From CTSoil-043 sp963821235 (lineage in GTDB: Bacteria; Chloroflexota; Limnocylindria; Limnocylindrales; CSP1-4): a DNA stretch of 64,000 bases. The DNA is taken from contig CAWGCS010000001.1 in the NCBI GenBank assembly GCA_963821235.1, positions 1,984,001 through 2,048,000 of the forward strand, in the 5' to 3' direction. This document shows positions 35,969 to 45,088 of this stretch, piece after piece. Below the pieces are notes generated by a model. It was not told the DNA's origin, did not search any database, and was given only the letters and a program-made list of their open reading frames with translations. Position numbers and translations under genes: made by a program. Each line of letters starts with the position of its first letter. The first letter of the stretch is position 1.

Positions 35969-37656
35969 GCGAGCCCACGGACCGCGCCCTCGCGGTGGCT
36001 CTGGCGGCCGCGGAGCCGCGGGGGACGCGACCCCTCTCGACCCTCGTCGCCCGCCTGGGAGCCGCGGGCCGTCTCGTCGGGGTTCAGCCTGGGGGCGGCA
36101 CCGCCCCGTGGACAGGGATCGAGCCGCGCTGGATCACGGCGCCGCCGGCGGCCACCGCGCCGGAGCGCGGCGTGACCGGCATCGCCTACGACTCGCGCCG
36201 GGTGGTCCCGGGCGGCGTCTTCGTGGCCGTGCCGGGGGCCCACGCCGACGGCCACGCGTTCGTCGGCGCGGCGGTCGCCGGCGGCGCGGTCGCGGTGGTC
36301 GTGGAGCACGCGGTCGCCGACGCGGGCCCGGCCGCTCAGCTCGTCGTGGACCGCAGCCAGCGGGCGCTCGCGGTCGTGGCGGCCTGGTGGTACGGCGACC
36401 CGGGGCGGCAGCTGGGCGTCGTGGGGGTGACCGGCACCGACGGCAAGACGACGACGGCGGCGATGTCGGTCGCCGTCCTGGAGGCGGCCGGCGTCAGGAC
36501 GGGCCTCGTCAGCACGGCCGAGCAGAAGGTCGGCAGCCTCCGGGCGGAGACGCCGGCGCACGTGACGACCCCCGAGGCCCCGGAGCTCCAGCGGGCCCTC
36601 GCGGCGATGGCCGCCGCGGGGGACGTCGCAGCGGTCGTCGAGTCCACCTCGCACGGCCTGGCCCTCGAGCGGGTGGGGGAGATCCCCTATGACGTCGCGA
36701 TCTTCACCAACCTGAGCCACGAGCACCTCGAGCTCCACGGCACCTTCGAGGCCTACCGCGCCGCCAAGCGCTCGCTGTTCGAGCGCCTCGGTCGCCCAGT
36801 CTCGGGGGCGGCGAAGCCGGCGTCGCTCCCCGGGGGGCGGTCGTGGCCGCGGGGCGGCATCGTCAACCTCGACGACCCGGAGGCCGCCACGTTCGCGGCT
36901 GCGACCCGGCAGGCCGACGCCACGCTGCTGACCTATGGCACCGGCCCGGACGCCGACGTCCGGGCGGGCCGGGTCGAGGAGTCCGCGGCCGGCCTGCGCG
37001 CCGCGGTCACGACGCCCCGCGGCGCCCTCGCCCTGGAGCTGCCCCTGGTCGGCCGCTTCAACGTCCACAACGCCCTGGCCGCCGTCGCGCTCGGCGAGCT
37101 GCTCGGCCTCGACGGGCGGGCGGTCGTCGCCGGCCTGGCCGCCTTCCGGGGCGTGCGGGGCCGGATGGAACGGCTGGACCGGGGACAGCCGTTCGCCGTC
37201 GTCGTCGACTACGCCCACACCCCCGCCTCGCTGGCGACGGCCCTCGACGTCCTCGCCCCGCTCGCCGCCGGCGGCGGGCTCATTGCCGTCTTCGGCTCGG
37301 CCGGCGAGCGCGACGTCGCCAAGCGTGCCCTCCAGGGCCGGGTGGCCGGCGAGCGTTGCCGGCTGGTGGTCGCCACCGATGAGGATCCGCGGGGCGAGGA
37401 GCCGGCCGCGATCCTCGAGCAGATCGCCGAGGGCGCCGAAGCGGCCGGCAGGCGGCGCGGCGCCGACCTCCTCCTGATCGCCGACCGCGAGGAGGCCATC
37501 CGCGCCGCGTTCGCCCGGGCCCGGCCGGGTGACGTCGTCCTCCTGGCCGGCAAGGGCCACGAGCGGAGCATCCTCTACGCCGACGGAGAGCTTCCCTGGG
37601 ACGAGCGAGCGGTGGCCGAGCGGCTCCTCGGCGAGCTGGGCTTCGGCGGACGCTGA
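35965..37656 (+). CDS. murE: UDP-MurNAc-tripeptide synthetase MurE
   Basis: ATP-dependent ligase of 563 residues that adds the third residue of the peptidoglycan stem peptide. It has the N-terminal UDP-binding domain with YDSRRVVPGGVFVA, the ATP loop GVTGTDGKTTT, the carbamylated-Lys region, and the C-terminal Mur ligase domain. The motif that is DNPR in meso-diaminopimelate-adding MurE reads EDPR here (TDEDPRGEEP), with Asp in place of Asn. This argues against a standard DAP enzyme and leaves lysine or ornithine as candidates. An N-terminal extension of about 50 residues is present. It is the last gene of the murJ-femX-femX-murE operon. Confidence 0.93.
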   Translation: MSEPTDRALAVALAAAEPRGTRPLSTLVARLGAAGRLVGVQPGGGTAPWTGIEPRWITAPPAATAPERGVTGIAYDSRRVVPGGVFVAVPGAHADGHAFVGAAVAGGAVAVVVEHAVADAGPAAQLVVDRSQRALAVVAAWWYGDPGRQLGVVGVTGTDGKTTTAAMSVAVLEAAGVRTGLVSTAEQKVGSLRAETPAHVTTPEAPELQRALAAMAAAGDVAAVVESTSHGLALERVGEIPYDVAIFTNLSHEHLELHGTFEAYRAAKRSLFERLGRPVSGAAKPASLPGGRSWPRGGIVNLDDPEAATFAAATRQADATLLTYGTGPDADVRAGRVEESAAGLRAAVTTPRGALALELPLVGRFNVHNALAAVALGELLGLDGRAVVAGLAAFRGVRGRMERLDRGQPFAVVVDYAHTPASLATALDVLAPLAAGGGLIAVFGSAGERDVAKRALQGRVAGERCRLVVATDEDPRGEEPAAILEQIAEGAEAAGRRRGADLLLIADREEAIRAAFARARPGDVVLLAGKGHERSILYADGELPWDERAVAERLLGELGFGGR

Positions 37657-37709
37657 CGTCCCGCGGCCGCTGGCGGAGGTCGCTGCGTGCGGGCCGCCGC
37701 GACGGCCCT

Positions 37710-37717
37710 GCTATCCT
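37710..37717 (+). promoter_or_regulatory. GCTATCCT -10 box of rel
   Basis: GC-TATCCT ends 11 nt before ATG 37729, so the predicted leader is only about 5 nt. Confidence 0.5.
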
Positions 37718-37728
37718 CGGAAGGACCG

Positions 37729-39969
37729 ATGTCCGTCGAACAGCTCCCCGCCGCCACCACCGCCCCGGCCGCCCCGCCGGCGGCCCGGCCGCGTCGCGCG
37801 CCCGCGAGCCGGCGAGGGCGGGCCGACGATCGCCCCCTCCCGGTCCTCCGCCGAGAGCTGCTGGCCGCCGTCGCCACCCACTCGCCCGGCGCCGACCTCG
37901 CGGATGTCGGCAGGGCCCTCGACTTCGCCGTCAAGGCCCACGAGGGCCAGCTGCGGGCGACCGGCGAGCCGTACGTCACCCACCCGATCGCCGCCGCCCT
38001 GACCCTCGCCGAGCTGGGCCTCGACACCTCGGCCATCGAGGCCGGGCTCCTCCACGACGTGCCGGAGGACACCGAGTTCGGCCTCGCCGAGGTCGAGGAG
38101 GCCTTCGGCCCTGAGGTGGCCCAGCTCGTGGACGGCGTGACCAAGCTGTCCAAGTTCTCGACCCACAGCCACGAGGAGCAGCAGGCCGAGAACATCCGGA
38201 AGATGCTCCTGGCGATGGCCCAGGACATCCGGGTCGTCCTCATCAAGCTGGCCGACCGGCTCCACAACATGCGGACCCTCGGCGGCCTGCCCGTCGAGAA
38301 GCAGCAGCGGATCGCGCGCCAGACGATGGAGATCTACGCCCCCCTCGCCGAGCGGCTGGGGATCTGGCAGGTCAAGTGGGAGCTCGAGGACCTCTCCTTC
38401 AAGGCCCTCGACCCGGAGCGCTACCGCGAGCTGGCGGCCAGCCTCGACACCCGGCGGCGGCACCGCGAGACGTACATCGAGCGTGCCATGGCGATCCTGA
38501 CCCCGGAGCTCGCGAAGGCCGGGATCGTGGCCGACCTCAACGGCCGGCCCAAGCACCTCTACAGCATCTGGAAGAAGATGCAGCGCAAGGCGGCGGCCTT
38601 CGGCGAGATCTACGACGTCTACGCCATCCGCCTCCTCGTCGACGAGGTGCGCGACTGCTACGCCGCCCTCGGCGTCGTCCACAGCCTCTGGAAGCCGATC
38701 CCGAACCAGTTCGACGACTACATCGCCGTCCCCAAGCCGAACGGCTACCAGAGCCTCCACACCGCGGTCATCGCCCTCGACGGCAAGCCCCTCGAGATCC
38801 AGATCCGGACCCACGCGATGCACGCCGTCAGCGAGGTGGGGATCGCCGCCCACTGGCGCTACAAGGAGGGCTCGCGGGCCGAGCGCGACTACGACGCCAA
38901 GCTGGCCTGGCTGCGCCAGCTCATGGACTGGCAGCGCGAGGTCTCCGACGCCCGCGAGTTCGTCGAGGGGATCAAGCTCGACATCTTCCAGGACCAGGTC
39001 TTCGTCTTCACCCCGAAGGGCGACATCAAGGACCTGCCCGCCGGCGCGACGCCGCTCGACTTCGCCTACCGGATCCACACGGACGTCGGCCACCGGACGA
39101 TCGGCTCGAAGGTGAACAACCGCCTCGTGCCCCTCGACTACCGCCTCCGCAACGGGGACATCGTCGAGATCGTGACGACCAAGGCGGAGCACGGCCCGTC
39201 GCGCGACTGGCTCTCGATCGTCCGGACCTCCCATGCCCGGGAGAAGATCCGCCAATGGTTCAAGAAGAAGGACCGCGACGAGAACATCGTCCACGGCAAG
39301 GAGTCGCTGGAGCGCGAGCTGAAGCGCCTGGCCCGCACGACGATCGCCGCGATCGGCCACGAGCGCCTCCTCGAGACGGCGCGGCTCTACGGGCAGGAGT
39401 CCCTCGACGACTTCTATGCCGCCATCGGCTACGGGGCCGTCTCCGCCCAGTCGGTGGTGATGCGCCTCGGCGTCGCCGACGACGGGCAGCTCGCCCTGCC
39501 GGCGACCGCGCCGACGCCCGCCCGCACCGGCGGCGTCCGGGTCAAGGGGGTCGGTGACCTGCTGGTCCGCTTCGGCAAGTGCTGCCACCCGATCCCGGGC
39601 GACCCGATCGTGGGCTTCATCACCCGCGGCAAGGGCGTCACGGTCCACCTCAACCGCTGTCCTACGGTCGTCAACGAGCGCGAGGTGGCACGCCTCATCG
39701 ACGTCGAGTGGGAGGCCGCCCCGGCGGCCACCTATCCGATCGCCATCCGGGTCGAGGCCCACGATCGCCAGGGCCTCCTCAACGACATCGCCGGGGCGGT
39801 CGCCGAGAGCAAGGTCAACATCCTGGCCGCCAACGTCTCGGTCACCCAGGACCACGCCGCGATCGTGGTGGCCACGCTGCAGGTCGCGTCGGTGACCCAG
39901 CTGGCCCGGGTCATGGGACGCATCGAGCAGGTGAAGGACGTCGTCACGGTCCAGCGCGACCTGGGCTAG
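37729..39969 (+). CDS. rel: bifunctional (p)ppGpp synthetase/hydrolase, Rel/SpoT family
   Basis: Stringent-response enzyme of 746 residues. A disordered N-terminus (about 1-45) precedes the HD hydrolase domain with HDVPED and KLADRLHNMRTL. The synthetase domain follows with RPKHLYSIWKKMQ, PNGYQSLHTAV and IQIRTHAMH. The regulatory half has a TGS domain (VFTPKGDIKDLP), a helical region, a Cys/His segment (KCCHPIPGD) and a C-terminal ACT domain. Both catalytic centres look intact, so it should make and degrade (p)ppGpp. ATG 37729 is chosen because the promoter box lies just upstream; an upstream in-frame GTG would overlap the box. A small acidic protein gene follows 30 bp later. Confidence 0.96.
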   Translation: MSVEQLPAATTAPAAPPAARPRRAPASRRGRADDRPLPVLRRELLAAVATHSPGADLADVGRALDFAVKAHEGQLRATGEPYVTHPIAAALTLAELGLDTSAIEAGLLHDVPEDTEFGLAEVEEAFGPEVAQLVDGVTKLSKFSTHSHEEQQAENIRKMLLAMAQDIRVVLIKLADRLHNMRTLGGLPVEKQQRIARQTMEIYAPLAERLGIWQVKWELEDLSFKALDPERYRELAASLDTRRRHRETYIERAMAILTPELAKAGIVADLNGRPKHLYSIWKKMQRKAAAFGEIYDVYAIRLLVDEVRDCYAALGVVHSLWKPIPNQFDDYIAVPKPNGYQSLHTAVIALDGKPLEIQIRTHAMHAVSEVGIAAHWRYKEGSRAERDYDAKLAWLRQLMDWQREVSDAREFVEGIKLDIFQDQVFVFTPKGDIKDLPAGATPLDFAYRIHTDVGHRTIGSKVNNRLVPLDYRLRNGDIVEIVTTKAEHGPSRDWLSIVRTSHAREKIRQWFKKKDRDENIVHGKESLERELKRLARTTIAAIGHERLLETARLYGQESLDDFYAAIGYGAVSAQSVVMRLGVADDGQLALPATAPTPARTGGVRVKGVGDLLVRFGKCCHPIPGDPIVGFITRGKGVTVHLNRCPTVVNEREVARLIDVEWEAAPAATYPIAIRVEAHDRQGLLNDIAGAVAESKVNILAANVSVTQDHAAIVVATLQVASVTQLARVMGRIEQVKDVVTVQRDLG

Positions 39970-39999
39970 GGCGCGCGGGATCGGGGAGGGGAGCAGCGA

Positions 40000-40203
40000 A
40001 TGGTCGGCTTCATCGAGCGGCTGCGGGCGCTGGTCGCCGGCGGCCGCGACCAGGAGGACGACGGCGAGCAGGCAGCTGCCGATGAGGCCGTCCGCGAGGA
40101 GATCGCGATCGAGGACGTCGAGGCGACCCGCGAGGCCGCCCAGGTCGACGCGTTCTACGCCATCTCGGACACGCCAGGCTCGTCGGAGGGTTCCTCCGGC
40201 TGA
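40000..40203 (+). CDS. small acidic hypothetical protein
   Basis: Protein of 67 residues. A short amphipathic/basic start (MVGFIERLRALVAGG) is followed by a very acidic helix-forming body rich in Glu, Asp and Ala, and a Ser/Gly tail. It has a strong Shine-Dalgarno (GGGAGGGGAG) 6-7 nt before the ATG and follows rel by 30 bp, so it is probably co-transcribed. No family recognised. It may be a short accessory protein of the stringent-response gene, which is only a positional suggestion. Confidence 0.6.
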   Translation: MVGFIERLRALVAGGRDQEDDGEQAAADEAVREEIAIEDVEATREAAQVDAFYAISDTPGSSEGSSG

Positions 40204-40277
40204 CGTCGCGGCCGGGCCGACCGACCCCGGGCCGCACCGCCGGGACCGATCGCCCGGTTGGGAGCGGCGTCGGCCGG

Positions 40278-40283
40278 TAGACT
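40278..40283 (+). promoter_or_regulatory. TAGACT -10 box of hisS
   Basis: TAGACT ends 8 nt before ATG 40292, giving a near-leaderless mRNA. Confidence 0.5.
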
Positions 40284-40291
40284 TGCCGCCG

Positions 40292-41572
40292 ATGCCCACC
40301 TTCCGCGCCCCGCGGGGCACCCGCGACCTGCTGCCGGCCGAGCGTGCCGCGTTCGCGCGTCTCGAGCGCATCGCCCACGACCTCTCCGCCCGGTACGGGT
40401 ACCGCGAGGTCGAGGTCCCGCTCTTCGAGCAGGGCGCCGTCTTCGAGCGGGGGATCGGCGAGGTCACCGACGTCGTGGAGAAGGAGCTCTTCCGTGTCTC
40501 GCCGACGCGCGGCGAGGAGCGCGAGCGGTGGGCGCTGCGGCCGGAGGCGACGGCCGGCATCTGCCGGGCCTACGTGGAGCACGGCATGCAGACCTGGCCG
40601 CAGCCGGTGAAGCTCACCCTGACCGGGCCGATGTTCCGCTACGACCGGCCGCAGGCGGGTCGCTACCGCCAGTTCTGGCAGTGGAACGTCGAGGCGATCG
40701 GGGACCCGGGGCCGGCGATCGACGCGGAGCTGGTCGAGCTCGGGTCGCGCTACTATCGTGACGCCGGCCTCGACGACGTGGAGGTCTTCCTCAACTCGAT
40801 CGGCGATCCCGCCTGCCGGCCGGCCTACGTGGCCGAGCTCGCGGCGTACTTCGGGCGCCACGTGGCTGCCCTCCCGGAGCTCGAGCGACAGCGCCTCGAG
40901 ACGAACCCGCTGCGCCTCCTCGACTCGAAGGAGCCCGCGATGGCCGCGCTCATCGCCGCGGCGCCCCGGAGCATCGACGCCCTGTGCGGCGCCTGCGCCG
41001 CCCACTTCGCGGCCGTCCGGGCCCACCTCGACGCCATCGGGATCGCCTACCGCGTCGAGCCGGCCCTCGTCCGCGGCCTCGACTACTACACCCGCACGAC
41101 CTTCGAGTACTACCGTCGCGGGGCGGAGGGCCAGCAGCAGGCCCTGGGCGGCGGCGGACGCTACGACGGCCTGGTCGAGCTGCTGGGCGGGAAGCCCACC
41201 CCGGGGATCGGCTTCGCCCTCGGGCTCGACCGGGTCGTCCTGGCCCTCGACGCGGCCGGCAGGGAGCCCGCCGCCGCGCCGGCGCCGATCGCCGTCGTCG
41301 TGGGCGCGAACCCGGCGGACACGGCGGGCCGACTGGCCGTCGCGACGCGCCTGCGCGACGCGGGCCTCGCCGTCCGGGCCGACCTCTCGGGCCGCAAGCT
41401 CGGCCGCCAGCTGGAAGGGGCCGTGCGCGACGGCGCGCAATTCGCGGTCATCCTCGGCGACGAGCTGTTGGACGGCGCGGTCCAGCTCCGCGACCTCGAC
41501 GCGGCCTCGCAGAAGCTGGTGGCGGTCGACGACCTGGCGGCGCTCCTGCGACGCAAGGCGGGCGACGCCTGA
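40292..41572 (+). CDS. hisS: histidyl-tRNA synthetase
   Basis: Class II aminoacyl-tRNA synthetase of 426 residues. Motif 1 is in the N-terminal GTRDLLP region. Motif 2 is MFRYDRPQAGRYRQFWQ, with Trp where many enzymes have His. The histidine-specific sequences are VRGLDYYTRTTFEY and GGGGRYDGL. Motif 3 is GIGFALGLDR. A C-terminal anticodon-binding domain starts near residue 335. The length is typical. Two small genes follow on the same strand. Confidence 0.96.
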   Translation: MPTFRAPRGTRDLLPAERAAFARLERIAHDLSARYGYREVEVPLFEQGAVFERGIGEVTDVVEKELFRVSPTRGEERERWALRPEATAGICRAYVEHGMQTWPQPVKLTLTGPMFRYDRPQAGRYRQFWQWNVEAIGDPGPAIDAELVELGSRYYRDAGLDDVEVFLNSIGDPACRPAYVAELAAYFGRHVAALPELERQRLETNPLRLLDSKEPAMAALIAAAPRSIDALCGACAAHFAAVRAHLDAIGIAYRVEPALVRGLDYYTRTTFEYYRRGAEGQQQALGGGGRYDGLVELLGGKPTPGIGFALGLDRVVLALDAAGREPAAAPAPIAVVVGANPADTAGRLAVATRLRDAGLAVRADLSGRKLGRQLEGAVRDGAQFAVILGDELLDGAVQLRDLDAASQKLVAVDDLAALLRRKAGDA

Positions 41573-41593
41573 CCGACTTGGGAGGGGGGATCG

Positions 41594-42259
41594 ATGACGG
41601 ACGGCACCCGGCGGATCGCGGTGGGCCTCGAGATGGTCGACCGGAAAGCGTTCGCCTCCGCGCTCGAGTGGCCCGGCTGGTGCCGCGCCGGGCGCGACGA
41701 GGCGGCGGCCCTGGCGGCGCTGCGCGGGGCCCGCGAGCGGTTCGCGGCGGTGGCGTCGGCGGCCGGCCTGGCGCTCCCAGCGGACGGCGACCTCGAGGTC
41801 GTGGAACGAGCGCCGGGCACCGCGACGACCGCCTTCGGTGCCCCCGACGTGGCCTTCGGACTGGACCGGCGTCCCGTCGACGTGGCCGAGGCAGGGCGCC
41901 TCGCGGCGCTCGTCGAGGCAGCCTGGCGGACCCTCGCCGACGTGGTGGCCGCCGCACCGGCGGAGCTCCGCAAGGGGCCCCGCGGCGGCGGCCGCGACCG
42001 CGACGCGGTGGTCGGCCACGTCATCGCCGCCGACCACGGCTACGCCCGCCAGGTCGGCCTTCGGCATCCGGCGCCGGACCCGGGCGACGACGCGGCCGTC
42101 GAGGCCCTGCGCGCCGCCATGCTCGACCTCCTCCGCTCGCCGTCCGACGGCTCGCCCCTGGCGGGCCGCCGCTGGCCGCAGCGGTACGCCGCTCGCCGCA
42201 TCGCCTGGCATGCCCTCGACCATGCCTGGGAGATCGAGGATCGCTCGGGGCCGGGCTGA
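41594..42259 (+). CDS. DinB-like four-helix-bundle protein
   Basis: Protein of 221 residues. The C-terminal part suggests a DinB/mycothiol-transferase-like metal-binding bundle: VGHVIAADHGYARQVG in one helix and IAWHALDHAWEIEDR near the end give a set of His residues for a divalent metal. The N-terminal 80 residues do not look like DinB. A strong Shine-Dalgarno (GGGAGGGGGG) precedes ATG 41594, 22 bp after hisS, so it is probably in the hisS transcription unit. Members of this superfamily are thiol-dependent transferases or of unknown function; no specific role is claimed. Confidence 0.6.
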   Translation: MTDGTRRIAVGLEMVDRKAFASALEWPGWCRAGRDEAAALAALRGARERFAAVASAAGLALPADGDLEVVERAPGTATTAFGAPDVAFGLDRRPVDVAEAGRLAALVEAAWRTLADVVAAAPAELRKGPRGGGRDRDAVVGHVIAADHGYARQVGLRHPAPDPGDDAAVEALRAAMLDLLRSPSDGSPLAGRRWPQRYAARRIAWHALDHAWEIEDRSGPG

Positions 42260-42365
42260 CCGGGCGGCGGTGCCGGGACCCGGATCGGCGGGAGCAGTTG
42301 ACGACGGCCCGACAATCGAACGATCCCGGGTCGCCTCCCATCCGCCCGGGACGACGAGGAACGAG

Positions 42366-42641
42366 ATGAACGTCCCCAGCCCGTTCCCGGCGAGCGTCAT
42401 CCGGGCGCCGTCTCCCACCGCCGAGTGCACCTGCGAGCACTGGGCGCATTGCGACCACGCCTGCCACGGGCGGCACTGCGACCCGGTCGACAACACGTGC
42501 GACGTCGCCTTCCTCCCGGACGAGGGTGGCCTGACCCGCTGGGGCTGCGCCGACTGCACCCCCGGCGAGGGTGCGCCGCACTACCTCGGCTGCGAGCTCA
42601 TCGGCTGGCACGTGCCGGCCCGACCGCAGCCCGCGGGCTGA
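42366..42641 (+). CDS. small cysteine/histidine-rich protein, probable metal binder
   Basis: Protein of 91 residues, not recognised. The central 30 residues are dense in Cys and His: CTCEHW, HCDHACHGRHCD, then NTCD, with CADC and a last Cys near the C-terminus. This gives nine Cys and seven His in all, enough for two or more metal sites. There is no signal peptide, so it should be cytoplasmic. GAGGAACGAG upstream of ATG 42366 could serve as a ribosome-binding site. The 106-bp gap before it holds a TTGACG without a matching -10. It lies after the DinB-like gene and before the aspS promoter. Confidence 0.6.
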   Translation: MNVPSPFPASVIRAPSPTAECTCEHWAHCDHACHGRHCDPVDNTCDVAFLPDEGGLTRWGCADCTPGEGAPHYLGCELIGWHVPARPQPAG

Positions 42642-42718
42642 CGCGGGGCGCGACCGCCGGCGAGGCCATCGCGCGAGCAGCTCGCGGCGCGCCACGCCGC
42701 CGGGGCAGAGGCGGCCCC

Positions 42719-42726
42719 GCTACGAT
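42719..42726 (+). promoter_or_regulatory. GCTACGAT -10 box of aspS
   Basis: GC-TACGAT ends 8 nt before ATG 42735, giving a near-leaderless mRNA. Confidence 0.55.
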
Positions 42727-42734
42727 ACGGCGCG

Positions 42735-44601
42735 ATGACGAACCAGACCGCGCCGCTCGCCACCCCGTACCGGACCCACACCTGCGGGGCCCTGCGCGCC
42801 GCCGACGCCGGGAAGCAGGCTCGCCTGGCGGGCTGGGTGCACCGCCGCCGCGACCACGGCCAGCTCGTCTTCCTCGACCTCCGCGATCGCCACGGGATCA
42901 CCCAGGTCGTCATCGATGCGGCCGACGCGCCGGAGGCCCACGCGGTTGCCGTCCGCTGCCGCACCGAGTACGTCGTCTCGGTCGCCGGCGTCGTGGCCGG
43001 CCGCCTTCCGGGCATGGAGAACGACCGGCTCGCCACCGGCGCGATCGAGGTCCAGGCCGCCAAGCTGGCGATCCTCTCCGAGGCGAAGACGCCGCCCTTC
43101 TACATCAACGAGCCGGACGCCCCGGTCGACGAGTCGGTCCGCCTCCAGTACCGCTACCTGGACATCCGGCGCGAGCCGATGCTGCGGCCGCCTCCTCCTG
43201 CGCAGCAAGCTGGTCGAGGAGATCCGGCGCGTCCACCACGAGCACGGCTTCGTGGAGGTCGAGACGCCGATCCTGATCAAGAGCACGCCGGAGGGCGCCC
43301 GCGACTTCATCGTCCCCAGCCGCCTCCAGCCGGGGACGGTCTACGCCCTGCCGCAGAGCCCTCAGCAGCTCAAGCAGCTCCTCATGGTGGCCGGGCTGGA
43401 CCGCTACTTCCAGATCGCCCGCTGCTTCCGGGACGAGGACCTGCGGGGCGACCGCCAGCCGGAGTTCACCCAGCTCGACCTCGAGATGAGCTTCGTCGCC
43501 GAGGAGACGGTGATGGACTTCGTGGAGACGATGGCGATCGCCGTCTCCCGCGCGGTCACCCCCGAGCGGCCGCTCCAGGACGTCCCGTTCCCGCGGTTCA
43601 CCTACGACGAGGCGCTCGAACGCTTCGGCTCCGACAAGCCCGACCTCCGCTTCGGGATGGAGCTGGTCGACCTCGCCCCGGCCCTCCGCGACGAGGCCGG
43701 GGGCCCGGCCTCCGGCTTCCGGGTCTTCGACGAGACGCTCGCCGCCGGTGGGCGGGTGAAGGGCATCGTCGCGCCCGGGCTCGCCGGCGCGAGCCGAAGC
43801 CAGGTCGACGAGCTGACGGAGACGACGAAGCGCTTCGGCGCCCGGGGCCTCGTCCACCTGGCGCTGGCAGCGGACGGCATCCACGGCCCGACGGTGAAGT
43901 TCCTGGGGGAGGAGCGGGCCCGGGCGATGGCGGCGCTGGCCGGGGCGCAGGAGGGCGACCTCCTCCTCGTCGTCGCCGACCGGCCGGCGGTCGTCGCCGA
44001 CGTCCTCGGTCGCCTGCGCGCGGAGCTGGGCGCCCGCCTCGGCCTTGCCGACCCCGACGTCCTCGCCTACTGCTGGGTCCACCGCTTCCCGATGTACGAG
44101 TGGGACGAGGAGCGCGACGGCTGGCACGCCACCCACAACCCGTTCTCCGGCGTCGTGCCCGAAGATGAGCCGCTCCTCGTGACCGCCTCCGGCGATCCGT
44201 ACCGGCCGTCGCACGCCGATCCTGCCGGCCGGGCCCGGGCGATGCAGTACGACCTCGCCCTCAACGGCTGGGAGCTCGGCGGCGGGTCCGTCCGCATCCA
44301 CCGGCGCGACCTCCTGGAGCGCAGCCTTGCCCTCCAGGGCCATGGCCGCGAGGCGATGCACGAGAAGTTCGGCGGGATGCTCGAGGCGTTCGACTACGGG
44401 GCGCCGCCCCACGGCGGGATCGCCCTCGGGATCGACCGCTGGGCCGCCCTCCTGGCACTCCAGGCGAACATCCGCGAGGTGATGGCCTTCCCCAAGACGT
44501 CCTCGGGGGTCGACCTCATGCTCGATGCACCGTCGGTGCCGGAGCCGGCGCAGTACGCGGAGCTCGGCCTGCGATTCGTGGGGCTCCCGGAGAAGGCCTG
44601 A
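42735..44601 (+). CDS. aspS: aspartyl-tRNA synthetase, interrupted by a one-base frameshift
   Basis: Class II synthetase charging tRNA-Asp. The first part, from ATG 42735, reads the N-terminal OB-fold anticodon domain (WVHRRRDHGQLVFLDLRD) up to YRYLDIRREPML. At about 43188 the frame breaks. The normal continuation (RLLLRSKLVEEIR) is found one base over and then runs to the stop at 44601 through motif 2 (FRDEDLRGDRQPEFTQLD), the GAD insert and motif 3 (GIALGIDRW). Removing one C in GGCCGCC near 43188-43189 restores a 621-residue protein. The span of 1867 bases is one over a multiple of three. As aspS is essential and no second copy is visible here, a sequence error is the likelier cause than inactivation. 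Confidence 0.85.
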
Positions 44602-44696
44602 CCCGGGGTTCCGTCCCCGACGGCGGGTTTGCGCCACCGCGCCACAATGGGGCCAGGACGCCGTCCGTGCCGCGTCCCGCAGCGGAGGCCAGGGCC

Positions 44697-45083
44697 ATGG
44701 CATCCCAGTTCGTCGTCCAGCTGGCCAACGTGCCCGGCTCGCTCGCCGGCCTCACCCGCGCCCTGGCCACCCGCGGCATCGACATCCGCGACATCTCCGG
44801 CGGCGGCGCGGGCGAGCAGGCCTACGCCGTCCTCACCACCAGCGACGACGCGGCGACGCGCGCCGTCCTGCGTGCCGGCGGCTACCCCTACGTGGAGGGC
44901 GAGACGCTCATCGTGGAGGTCGAGGACCGGCCGGGCGGCCTCGCTGCCGTGGCCGAGAAGCTGGCCGTCGCCGGCGTCGACATCCGAGGCGTCCTCTTCG
45001 TCGGGCGGAGCGCCGGCCTGGTCGAGACGGCCTTCTCGGTCGACGACCTCAGCCGGGCCCGGAAGGCCCTCGGCCTGGACTGA
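44697..45083 (+). CDS. tandem ACT-domain protein
   Basis: Small cytoplasmic protein of 128 residues composed of two ACT-type regulatory domains. The first begins FVVQLANVPGSLAGLTRAL and the second IVEVEDRPGGLAAVAEKLAVAGVDI, each with the Gly-containing turn that binds amino acids. No catalytic domain is attached, so it is probably an amino-acid sensor. Upstream are CACAAT at 44643-44648 as a possible -10 and GGAGG about 9 nt before ATG 44697. It converges with the MobA-like gene with only 5 bp between the stops. Confidence 0.8.
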   Translation: MASQFVVQLANVPGSLAGLTRALATRGIDIRDISGGGAGEQAYAVLTTSDDAATRAVLRAGGYPYVEGETLIVEVEDRPGGLAAVAEKLAVAGVDIRGVLFVGRSAGLVETAFSVDDLSRARKALGLD

Positions 45084-45088
45084 GCCCC

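Noticed and set aside
37711..42559. Very long open frames on the minus strand opposite rel and hisS
   Set aside because: They mirror the codon structure of the plus-strand genes, a product of G/C at third positions. They show no protein motifs and no ribosome-binding sites.
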